DNA of 64,000 nt from Microcoleus vaginatus WJT46-NPBG5. Its GTDB lineage: Bacteria; Cyanobacteriota; Cyanobacteriia; Cyanobacteriales; Oscillatoriaceae. Below the pieces are notes generated by a model. That model worked only from the letters and a program-made list of their open reading frames with translations. It was not told where the DNA came from and searched no databases. Shown here one piece after another: positions 8,362-16,853 of the stretch. Where the stretch lies: assembly GCA_019359355.1 (NCBI GenBank), contig JAHHHM010000008.1, positions 124,001 through 188,000 of the forward strand, read 5' to 3'. The position numbers and the translations under genes were made by a program. Positions within the stretch are counted from its first letter, which is position 1. Every line of letters begins with the position of its first letter.

Positions 8362-8724
8362 CGCGCTTCTTACTCCTGGCAATGTTGATGACCGTCAGCC
8401 TGTCCCCCAATTACTGCAACAGCTTTCTGGCAAGGTGTTTGGCGACCGGGGAATTGATTACCAAGCTCAAACGGAACATGAAAAACCGCTTGATTACCTT
8501 GGCAGCCTTTGCTGCTTCTACGGCGACGAGCCATTGTTGAATCGGTGATTGACCAGTTGAAGAACATTTCTCAGGTTGAGCATTCTCGTCACCGTTCACC
8601 AGTCAACTGCTTGGTCAATTTGGTCTGCGGATTGATTGCCTACTGTCATCAGCTAAAGAAACATCCCTCATCGCCGATGCCTTTTTGCCTGAGTCTATTT
8701 AACCCGAACTCACGTTACTTGTAA
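8362..8724 (+). pseudogene. IS982-family transposase remnant
   Basis: The + strand encodes the C-terminal third of an IS982-type DDE transposase in broken frames: LLTPGNVDDRQPVPQLL and GKVFGDRG in one frame, a jump (internal deletion) to ITKLKRNMKNRL, then another shift to [15 protein letters not shown] and [14 protein letters not shown]. The N-terminal half is absent. It lies between the CoiA/GIY-YIG gene and the 3' end of the toxin locus and marks one edge of the Tc island. Confidence 0.85.
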
Positions 8725-8743
8725 GAATATCAATACTCGAAAT

Positions 8744-11700
8744 CTAGACACCAGATCTAGCTGTATAGTTAAGGATAATGATGACATCAGTGATGCTGTC
8801 AAAATCTATCTTGTCGTTCTTGTCGTTGCTGTTTTTAGGCATCTCAAGTGTCCAGTCGGAAATGGCTCCTGTGCCTTCAAACGGAAGGTAGCGCTCATCC
8901 TGAAAATTCAGGACGAATAAACCACTATCGTTGACTCCTTTGGAAATAGCAATCTGTTGATTGTTGCGCCAGCCTTGACGCAGTGTTCCCGGAGCTGGAA
9001 GACTCAGTGTTCCCGTATCTGAAGAATTACCGTTTAGACCTAACAACCACTCAACTGCACTTTTATCGGGTTTAATTAATACTTTGTTGCTCGTTTGCGT
9101 TAGGGTAGCGTTAATGTTTTGGTAAGGGCCGACTACTGCGGGAATAGACACTGAGATGGTTTTGATTTGACGGCAATAATGACTGGGGAAATCGTCATCA
9201 AAGTCTTTTTGTTTAAAGCTAAAATGGCAAGAGCCGTTCTTTTTAAAATTAGCTAATGCTTCCGGTGCGATTTTGGACAGAGGAATGATTTTTTCAATTT
9301 CTAAGCGCCGATCGCTTCCATCTAGATAAGCTTTCTCTAGTTGGTTTAGCCCTAACATTAAACTTTCGCCTGCTAAAAGTCCCTTTTTGTAGCTGTCCCA
9401 GTAGGTCGGCTGAAGATAGGTATCGTCTTTATTCAGTTCGTACTGATAAGATTTTTCGGTAGAGTATGCCATTTTTAGAGCAATTTGGTAGGTTTGAAAA
9501 TAGAGACTCGACAAACGACCTACCATCCATTGATACAATTCTTTATTGGTAAACTTGTCCTTAAAAAATTGTTCGACTTGGCGAGAGTGTTCAATGCTCT
9601 TATTATGAACGTCGAGTTCAGCTTGGGCTAAGTCTACTCTCAAGTTCGCGGATTGAATTTGCGTCTGTATTTGTTGGATATCCCAATCTGCCATTTTTTG
9701 CTGGAATCCCCATTCTTCTTTGCGGCGCTGGAATTGAGCGATCGCGGTGGCGATAGAGGCACTATGACTGAGGATGCCAGCAGTTCCATCAGCTATCGCT
9801 GCTCCCATATTAATCGCCTCGCCAAACTGCGCCCCTCCATCAGCCAATCCATATATATTGGGCAACGAATAACCAGCAATTGAAGCCCATCGGATGGCAG
9901 TAGCAGCAATCTGGGAGTCTAATGCTTGGCCCATGAGGTCTATGCTAGTATGCTCCTCAGCATTCCATCCCCCAGCAATCAAGTTTTGATAGTATTGAGA
10001 GCGATCGCTCGCAGCTTGCAAACTCTTTTGCAGAGAATCCAAGTTGGCTTGGGCTTCTTCGATTTGCTTTTGCTTGGTTTTGGTAATTAGTTGCAGCAAT
10101 ACAGATTCCTGAGTCGATCGCAGCAAAGCCAATTCTTCGGCATCTTTTTTCTCTAGGGTATTGAGTAGAGTGGAACCGAGTTGGATGACCGTGGAAGCCA
10201 TGCCTTTAGCGCGTTCTAGTAGGTAGAAGAAACGATAGTTCGGTACGCTGTCTGTGATGAATGAGGAGATTGCACCATCCCCGGCTGCGGCTTGGCGTAC
10301 CAATAGCATCGGATCGATGGGGGGTTCAAACAAGGCGAGTTGTCGCTCGATGCCTTTGATATTTTGACAGTGGCGGATTTTTAACAGGCGGTCTTCAACC
10401 CGATCCCAGTATTTGGCGAACTCTTGGTTGTCACTAACGCAGAAATAAGCGTCGAGAGCGTTAAAAGGAACAGCAGTGCCAAATTTTTGGATGAATTCTT
10501 GGTATTCTGGGCGGTTTTCTAAATCAATAAGGAAGTCAGAAACTTTTCCTTTTGCTCCTGCTTTAATCTCTGCAAAAGTTTTGGGTTCTGGTGTGGGCGG
10601 TTTCCCTAAATTTTGCGGTTTGAGACCAAGCAAGTCGTAGGCGAGTAGGTAAAGAGTGGTAGCCTGAGTAATGGACTCCCAACTATCCTGGGTAAACAGT
10701 GCGTCTCCCCAGTTGAGCAAGTTGTCAATATATTTCATCACCACTGCTTTTTCATAAGCACCAATTCGCAAACGGGCAATAGCATGGGGGTCAAAAGGGT
10801 TTTCTTGGTAAGCTTGGATAGCTGCTTCGTTGGTTAAAATGTCTTGGAGTTTGTCTGGGGTTTGACCTCGGAAGGGTAGGAAGCGCCAGAAGCGATCTGA
10901 TTCTGATGAACTTGAGTTATGAGGCTGAGTAGGATTGAAAATATATTGATACCACTGACGCGCTTCGTTGTAGCGTTGGTTAGCGTTTAATGTGGAGGCA
11001 ATTATGAAAGGAATGTGGAAGAAAATTTCCCAGAAATAAGCACCGTAAGCACCGTTAAAGTCGAGTTTATTATTGGATACAAGCGGAAAGTCCAGTTCAG
11101 ATATCAGTTGAGATTCAAGACTTAACAAACCATCTAGACCTTCGGTAAACAATTTTCGATTAAATTCCTGAATAGTGCTGGTTGTTAAACGCGTTAGGTT
11201 AGAGGTGATTCCAAGGAGTGAGACGAATGCTTCGCTTCGGCGTTGTACAACAAATCCTTGTGGTTGATTTTTAATAGGAGTAATAAAGGTGTCTTTTTGA
11301 GAGGTAACGGATGAGGGTAAACTACTGAAAGTAGGATTAAGGCTATAAAAAACATCTACTTTATCGGACATATCTACTTTATCGAACAATGATTTACTCG
11401 CCGAGCCTCCAGCAAATATAACCAGATTCCCCACTGTTATAACTGCTAAAGTATTACGAGCCTGGGAAAGGGTGAATTGATGTGGGACTGCTGATAAGGA
11501 ACCATCCTTATATTCAAAAATATCCACTTTGTCGGAGTATCCTTGACTCGCCATTGATTCCGTCTCTTCCGGATAGAATCCACTCATAACTCTTTGATAC
11601 AATCCCGGATATTGTTGGTATCCAGACGCAAATATTGCGTTCAATCCCCCAACCCCTCCAGCAAATATAACCAGATTTCCAACTGTTGTAGCGGCTAAAT

Positions 11701-14700
11701 TATTACGAGCCTGGGAAAGAGTAAATTGGTGTGTAACTACTGATAAGGAGCCATCCTTGCATTCAAAAATATCCACTTTGTTGGACAATCCTCCAGTCGC
11801 AAATCCTCCACTTGCTAATCCTCCAGCAAATATAACCAGATTTCCAACTGTTGTAGCGGCTAAATTATTACGAGCCTGGGAAAGAGTAAATTGATGTGTA
11901 ACTACTGATAAGGAGCTATCCTTGTATTCAAAAATATCCAATTTATCGGACATCCCTTCATTCGCTAATCCTCCAGCAAATATAACCAGATTTCCAACTG
12001 TTGTAGCGGCTAAATTATTACGAGCCTGAGAAAGGGTGAGTTGATATGTGACTGGTGATAAGGAGCCATCCTTGTATTCAAAAATATCCACTTTATCGGA
12101 GTATCCTTCCCCCCAAAAGCCTCCAGCAAATATAACCAGATTTCCGACTGTTGTAGCTGCTAAAGCATAACGAGCCTGAGAAAGGGTGAGTTGATATGTG
12201 ACTGGTGATAAGGAGCCATCCTTGTATTCAAAAATATCCACTTTATCGGAGTATAGTCCATCCGCCCCAATGCCTCCAGCAAATATAACCAGATTTCCGA
12301 CTGTTGTAGCTGCTAAATTACTACGAGCCTGAGAAAGGGTGAGTTGATATGTGACTGGTGATAAGGAGCCATCCTTGTATTCAAAAATATCCACTTTATC
12401 GGAGGATAGTCCATCCGCCCCAAAGCCTCCAGCAAATATAACCAAATTCCCGACCGTTGTAGCTACTAAACCAGTACGAGCCTGGGAAAGGTTTATGGAA
12501 GTATTATATTTCCATAAAGATGGATTATCTGTTAATAAATTACTATTGCTAGCTAATAGCTCGCTAGTAATTATTGATATTAAATGTTTATCTTGCCCGA
12601 AAATTTTACTTGCTCTTGTATTAAAAAAATTTATCACTTCACAATCAAAGTTACTCGATGATATACCCTGTAATCCTCCAAATACAGTTGCTATCATCCC
12701 GGAGTTTTGATTTGAATCTGGAACTATTATAGGGTAAACTTGCTGCCAAAACTTTTTGTCTACATTTTGATCAGATTCGCTAAAAATGTCCACATCGGCA
12801 ATAAGGGTTTGCGGTGCTACCCAGTTTTGACTGTGGTTTAGAAAAGAATACTTAATTGTTGCTTGGGTGATTTTTTCTCTGGTTGTTGATGGCTCATTTT
12901 GGGATTTCGTAATCTCCTTTGTTTCTACCCAGAAAACAAACAAGCGCTCAAAGGCATAAATAGGTGCAACATAGTCTGAGTTGATTTGTAGGTCTATTTT
13001 TTCCCAATAACTCCAGAATGGGTTAGTGTTTGTAGGTCGTTCGCAGCGACGATAATAGAAGATATGAGGTTGAGTAAGGGTTTTAGCAAAAATAAACAGG
13101 GTATCAATTTGGTCGGGACTTTTAGGCGTTTGTACTGGGTAGTAACAACTATCGACAAATTGCAATTGAGCGAGTTCGGCAAATTTATTGAAGTAGTTGC
13201 GATAAGCGTCTTCGACTGTTTCTGTTGTAATTTCCGACTGCAATAACTCATCTTGCAGTTCTTTAAAAATGGGAGATGCAGACTTACGTAGGCTGGGGTC
13301 GATGTAGTTTTCTGGATATAAAAATACTTTGCGGTTTGCTTCCCATTTGCGGTAGTTGGTTATCCACTCCCACCAAGCTGGAGGAATATCAACTTGGGTT
13401 ACTCCAGCTTCCAATCCCATGCTACAACGCTGTAAGTAAGTTTGTACTGAAAGAATGCCAAGCTGAATTTGAGAGTTACAGGCGCAACTGGTCATTTCTA
13501 CATCAAGCAGTAAATATTCAGACAGTTGGCGTGGATTTTCTTTATTCAGTTTCCACAAAGCAAAATCAGTGAGAACCTTGCACTTGCGTTCTTCAACTGT
13601 ACCGTTCAATTTTCCAAATACTTTTTGCCATTCTTCGTCATTGTACTTGGCTTTGACAAGAGCGATGACCGCATGAGCGGTGTTTTCATCTAAACTGCTC
13701 TCTGTTTCTAATAGATTACACATATTTTTGAAGAAATCTATGTCGCAGCCTATATTCGTGCAGAGTTCAAAACATTTTTTTAACTCAAGCAATCTTTGAA
13801 CTGATTTCAATTGTGAAGCATCATTCTCAATGCCTTCAATTTGCTTTTCTTTCCAGCCTGTGAATTTTTCTAAGTTTTCTTTAGACTCTGGTAATTCAAA
13901 ATACTTAACTATTCCTCCTTCAGCTTTATTAAAAAGCGGTACTAATTGTTTTTTGAAATTGTAGATATTTTCAATTTCTTTTACTGTGTTTATCTCTACA
14001 AAAGACTGCGACTGAATATTGTAATATTCGTGATGATTATTGATGCTTTCTAGTTCCGCTTCTGTTAGATTTAGCTTATTTATTAATAAGCGCATTCTTG
14101 AGAACCGTTTTAGAAAAGCAACAATTTTTTGCCATTCCAGATTATTATCATCTGTATTTACAGTAGTCAGCAATAATTCGTGATAGTCCGCATTAGGAAG
14201 ATTTTCTACAGTTGGTGCAATTTGTTGAGCCAATATAGAGAATAATCCTGGATCAATCCCAAAATAACTAGAAAGGTGATTTTTTTCTTCACTTACTTTC
14301 GCCGCCTTCCAAATATTCTTCATAAAAGAAGCCATTTTGTCCTCTGTCAAAAAAACTTCGACAGAAGGATGTATATTTTCATTAAGAATGTAATCGAGTT
14401 CGTAGACTGTGAAGCCAGATGTAGTTAGCCATTTACAAAAGTGTATTATTTCAATTAATAGGTTAGGGTCAAATGTGTCAGGAAACGAATTTGTTTGATT
14501 TTTATTTAGTAACTGCAACAATATTTTGAATTCATCTGCCTTTAATCTCAAGAGTTTAAGAATTGTGCTGATGCGAAATAGTTTTGATAAATTAAATATA
14601 TCTAATGTGATTTCTCCGTCATTAAAAAATATTTTAGCAATATCTATTAACTGCTCATCGCTCAGTTGTAAAGCTGCTAGCAGACGGCTTTTACCAAAGT

Positions 14701-16405
14701 CTGAACTTTGACTTGCGGATTCATTAATATTCCAACTATTTGGTTTAGAAGGGTCGTATTTACTTCTTCCTTGAAGAAGTAAAGGATTGTTGAAAATGCG
14801 ATCAAATAAGTCTTGTGGACGATTTGGATTGTCACCTATCCCAATTGTCTTGATGTACCCCCAAAAACTACACAGTACATCTAGGGGTAATTTTGTTTGA
14901 GATTGAAGTAGCTTAATTTTAGCAATTTCTTGGATGGCTGCTTCATCTATATCTCTTCTATCTTTAATGCCGGTAGAAGCTAACACCCACTCTAAATCAG
15001 CAAATGACCAACCTAGCTTACGTGCAAGGCGCAAGAAGCGATTAATGCAATCGAGGGTTCTTTCATTATTTTCATTAATGAGATTTTTAATTTCGTCGTT
15101 TTCCAAATTTATATATTGGTAAGTTCCTCCACTAAGATTTCGTCCACTAATATAAAAATTACGCATAACTTCAATAATGTAAGAGTCTTGCCTCTCTTGA
15201 GCCGACAAATTTTGATAAAGTAACTCATTCAATTCTTGGCAAGAGAGTCCTGTTTGTTTAAGGAATGTTCCTTTTTGAGTTAATCCCCCCATGTTTGCCG
15301 TCGACACATCAACACCGTAACGGTCGCTTAGATATTCCATTGTTAGATAATCAGGTGGTGGTGCTATTATCAACAAGTCCAATTCTTGTGGGGTTAAGCC
15401 TAAATATGCCTGAGCCCAAGTTTTACTATCAGACTCTTGTGGATTGATAGTTGCGTAAATATCAGCAAGATTGGTATTTAAATGGTTTAAATAAATTTTA
15501 GTTTGTTCGATGTATAGATTGAAAGGCAAGGTATGCGGATATTTTGCTTGAGCGAGGTGTTCATATACATCTACGCCCAGATCATTTTTTAGTTTTTTCT
15601 CTAAAACTTCGTTGACAATTTGGGTGTAGGGAACAGTATCGTTGGTATTGTCACAAGTTAATGGAATCTGTTCTAAATCGGGACGGCGATCGCTCAGACT
15701 ACTAAAGCCTTGATTTCCTTGGTTAGGCTGAGTAATATACTGGTCAACAATTCGCATTAAATCGACAAAATAGGCAGCCGGACTAGAAATAGATTGACAT
15801 GGGTCGCATTGTAAATAATCAAGAGAGCCAAATAGCTGTTGGTAACTAGGAAACGATTGAAAGTTATCGCGCAGTTGAGCGGTATTATCACCCAGCATAT
15901 TTCCGACGCGGGGTGAACTAAACTGCATTGCGTTGGCTAAAAGTACCATCGTTCCGGCTGCTGTCTGGGTAGCGTTACGATGGATTTCACTAGCTTTTTC
16001 TGGGTCGAGGCTGGAAGCTTTTACGAACTCTGCTTGGGACATGGAAGCGATCGCTCGTGCAGAATGTAAATGCTCGGCATTAGCTTTTTCCGAGTCGGAA
16101 TTTGAGGGTATTACGACCTCTCCTTCGGGCGTGGGAGCGATCTCTATTAGAGAAAGGAAATTACCAGCATTATTATCCGCATCTTCTAATCGTTTCTTTG
16201 CATCACTAGGAGAGAATCCGATGTTTAACAATCGCTGGTATGCTTTTAGGCGATCCAGTATTATATCTTTATCTAAATTCTGCCAGTTTAATTGGTTTAC
16301 GGCATTCTCATCTAAAAAATTAAACCTTAGTAAGTCAATATTTTGATTTAGAGCAAAGAAAGGCTGGAGAATTGCATCTTGTTGAATAGGGGTGAAGTCT
16401 GACAT
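8744..16405 (-). CDS. Tc toxin A subunit (TcA/TcdA-like) with Kelch-like insertion
   Basis: 2553 residues, the size of known TcA proteins. TcA forms the pentameric receptor-binding and translocation channel of Tc toxins. In order: an N-terminal VRP1/SpvA-like region (SSPAAYFVDLMR near residue 200), an alpha-helical shell, a neuraminidase-like/ABC-toxin region (YYRRCERPTNTNPFW near 1118), an insertion of seven Kelch-like repeats at about 1300-1690, a further shell segment (GRNL-less, with the FNPTQPH motif), long coiled coils and a pore-forming hydrophobic segment at about 2085-2330, and a C-terminal TcB-binding domain from about 2390. The Kelch block replaces or joins the variable receptor-binding domains usually found in this part of TcA. 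It is preceded on the same strand by the TcB-TcC gene. No frameshift is seen. Confidence 0.93.
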   Translation of the reverse strand: MSDFTPIQQDAILQPFFALNQNIDLLRFNFLDENAVNQLNWQNLDKDIILDRLKAYQRLLNIGFSPSDAKKRLEDADNNAGNFLSLIEIAPTPEGEVVIPSNSDSEKANAEHLHSARAIASMSQAEFVKASSLDPEKASEIHRNATQTAAGTMVLLANAMQFSSPRVGNMLGDNTAQLRDNFQSFPSYQQLFGSLDYLQCDPCQSISSPAAYFVDLMRIVDQYITQPNQGNQGFSSLSDRRPDLEQIPLTCDNTNDTVPYTQIVNEVLEKKLKNDLGVDVYEHLAQAKYPHTLPFNLYIEQTKIYLNHLNTNLADIYATINPQESDSKTWAQAYLGLTPQELDLLIIAPPPDYLTMEYLSDRYGVDVSTANMGGLTQKGTFLKQTGLSCQELNELLYQNLSAQERQDSYIIEVMRNFYISGRNLSGGTYQYINLENDEIKNLINENNERTLDCINRFLRLARKLGWSFADLEWVLASTGIKDRRDIDEAAIQEIAKIKLLQSQTKLPLDVLCSFWGYIKTIGIGDNPNRPQDLFDRIFNNPLLLQGRSKYDPSKPNSWNINESASQSSDFGKSRLLAALQLSDEQLIDIAKIFFNDGEITLDIFNLSKLFRISTILKLLRLKADEFKILLQLLNKNQTNSFPDTFDPNLLIEIIHFCKWLTTSGFTVYELDYILNENIHPSVEVFLTEDKMASFMKNIWKAAKVSEEKNHLSSYFGIDPGLFSILAQQIAPTVENLPNADYHELLLTTVNTDDNNLEWQKIVAFLKRFSRMRLLINKLNLTEAELESINNHHEYYNIQSQSFVEINTVKEIENIYNFKKQLVPLFNKAEGGIVKYFELPESKENLEKFTGWKEKQIEGIENDASQLKSVQRLLELKKCFELCTNIGCDIDFFKNMCNLLETESSLDENTAHAVIALVKAKYNDEEWQKVFGKLNGTVEERKCKVLTDFALWKLNKENPRQLSEYLLLDVEMTSCACNSQIQLGILSVQTYLQRCSMGLEAGVTQVDIPPAWWEWITNYRKWEANRKVFLYPENYIDPSLRKSASPIFKELQDELLQSEITTETVEDAYRNYFNKFAELAQLQFVDSCYYPVQTPKSPDQIDTLFIFAKTLTQPHIFYYRRCERPTNTNPFWSYWEKIDLQINSDYVAPIYAFERLFVFWVETKEITKSQNEPSTTREKITQATIKYSFLNHSQNWVAPQTLIADVDIFSESDQNVDKKFWQQVYPIIVPDSNQNSGMIATVFGGLQGISSSNFDCEVINFFNTRASKIFGQDKHLISIITSELLASNSNLLTDNPSLWKYNTSINLSQARTGLVATTVGNLVIFAGGFGADGLSSDKVDIFEYKDGSLSPVTYQLTLSQARSNLAATTVGNLVIFAGGIGADGLYSDKVDIFEYKDGSLSPVTYQLTLSQARYALAATTVGNLVIFAGGFWGEGYSDKVDIFEYKDGSLSPVTYQLTLSQARNNLAATTVGNLVIFAGGLANEGMSDKLDIFEYKDSSLSVVTHQFTLSQARNNLAATTVGNLVIFAGGLASGGFATGGLSNKVDIFECKDGSLSVVTHQFTLSQARNNLAATTVGNLVIFAGGVGGLNAIFASGYQQYPGLYQRVMSGFYPEETESMASQGYSDKVDIFEYKDGSLSAVPHQFTLSQARNTLAVITVGNLVIFAGGSASKSLFDKVDMSDKVDVFYSLNPTFSSLPSSVTSQKDTFITPIKNQPQGFVVQRRSEAFVSLLGITSNLTRLTTSTIQEFNRKLFTEGLDGLLSLESQLISELDFPLVSNNKLDFNGAYGAYFWEIFFHIPFIIASTLNANQRYNEARQWYQYIFNPTQPHNSSSSESDRFWRFLPFRGQTPDKLQDILTNEAAIQAYQENPFDPHAIARLRIGAYEKAVVMKYIDNLLNWGDALFTQDSWESITQATTLYLLAYDLLGLKPQNLGKPPTPEPKTFAEIKAGAKGKVSDFLIDLENRPEYQEFIQKFGTAVPFNALDAYFCVSDNQEFAKYWDRVEDRLLKIRHCQNIKGIERQLALFEPPIDPMLLVRQAAAGDGAISSFITDSVPNYRFFYLLERAKGMASTVIQLGSTLLNTLEKKDAEELALLRSTQESVLLQLITKTKQKQIEEAQANLDSLQKSLQAASDRSQYYQNLIAGGWNAEEHTSIDLMGQALDSQIAATAIRWASIAGYSLPNIYGLADGGAQFGEAINMGAAIADGTAGILSHSASIATAIAQFQRRKEEWGFQQKMADWDIQQIQTQIQSANLRVDLAQAELDVHNKSIEHSRQVEQFFKDKFTNKELYQWMVGRLSSLYFQTYQIALKMAYSTEKSYQYELNKDDTYLQPTYWDSYKKGLLAGESLMLGLNQLEKAYLDGSDRRLEIEKIIPLSKIAPEALANFKKNGSCHFSFKQKDFDDDFPSHYCRQIKTISVSIPAVVGPYQNINATLTQTSNKVLIKPDKSAVEWLLGLNGNSSDTGTLSLPAPGTLRQGWRNNQQIAISKGVNDSGLFVLNFQDERYLPFEGTGAISDWTLEMPKNSNDKNDKIDFDSITDVIIILNYTARSGV
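11330..12500 (-). repeat. Seven ~150-bp tandem repeats encoding Kelch-like blades
   Basis: Within the TcA gene, seven units each encode NLAATTVGNLVIFAGG, a variable loop, SDKVDIFEYKDGSLS and QLTLSQAR. The shared DNA string cctccagcaaatataacca recurs at about 11408, 11658, 11819, 11970, 12120, 12274 and 12426. Spacing is 150-161 bp except one unit of about 250 bp that carries a longer loop. Copies are almost identical in the core and differ in the loop after the GG pair. Seven blades would suit a closed beta-propeller. Confidence 0.9.
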
Positions 16406-16583
16406 ATTTTTCTCTATTGGGTTGGTAATTTTGATGAGCGGATAGATGAATGTGTGGGTTTATTGAACTAAGTTACAAAATGGGCGATCAAACTCTACCA
16501 ATATTTGAAACACTGAAGAATTATCATTTAGGAATTGGGGTGATCGGTGATAACTTTTCATCTCATCTACTTTAGTATCTAAA

Positions 16584-16706
16584 CTATCTAAAAGTATGAA
16601 ATAAATATTCTGATGGGTTATAAAAATCAAACTTAAGAATGTCAAAATCAGGATGTTGACTGTAGAAGGAACTGAGATTGGAATATGAGATTTTGATGGT
16701 TGACAT
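16584..16706 (-). CDS. 40-residue ORF resembling a TcA N terminus; probable gene remnant
   Basis: A short reading frame from ATG 16706 with a good ribosome site (GAGGAAGC, spacing about 8). Its sequence LSSFYSQHPDFDILKFDF resembles the N terminus of the neighbouring TcA (LQPFFALNQNIDLLRFNF): both have L-x-x-F-[YF], then D-[IL]-L-[KR]-F-[DN]-F. It stops after 40 residues, and the DNA after it does not continue the resemblance. It sits between the TcB-TcC and TcA genes. It may be the stub of a second TcA gene or a leader peptide; the relation is inferred from a short match. Confidence 0.4.
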   Translation of the reverse strand: MSTIKISYSNLSSFYSQHPDFDILKFDFYNPSEYLFHTFR

Positions 16707-16853
16707 TTTAGCTTCCTCGTTTTGGTCAATTAAACTGTTTTTGATTTGGTTGTTTCTGGGATTTGAATGGGTTGGGTTGAAGAACGAAACCCAATTTATA
16801 AGATCAGGCGATCGCACTGGTCTGTAAACAACCTCGTAGGTATTGTTTTCCCT

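Noticed and set aside
11330-12500. CRISPR-like array
   Set aside because: The 150-bp spacing, in-frame coding and near-identical units fit protein repeats, not short direct repeats with unique spacers. No CRISPR array or cas gene was found in the window.
16460-16729. 89-codon ORF overlapping the TcA-like stub
   Set aside because: The alternative frame has the better ribosome site and the TcA-like match; this one is hydrophobic noise.
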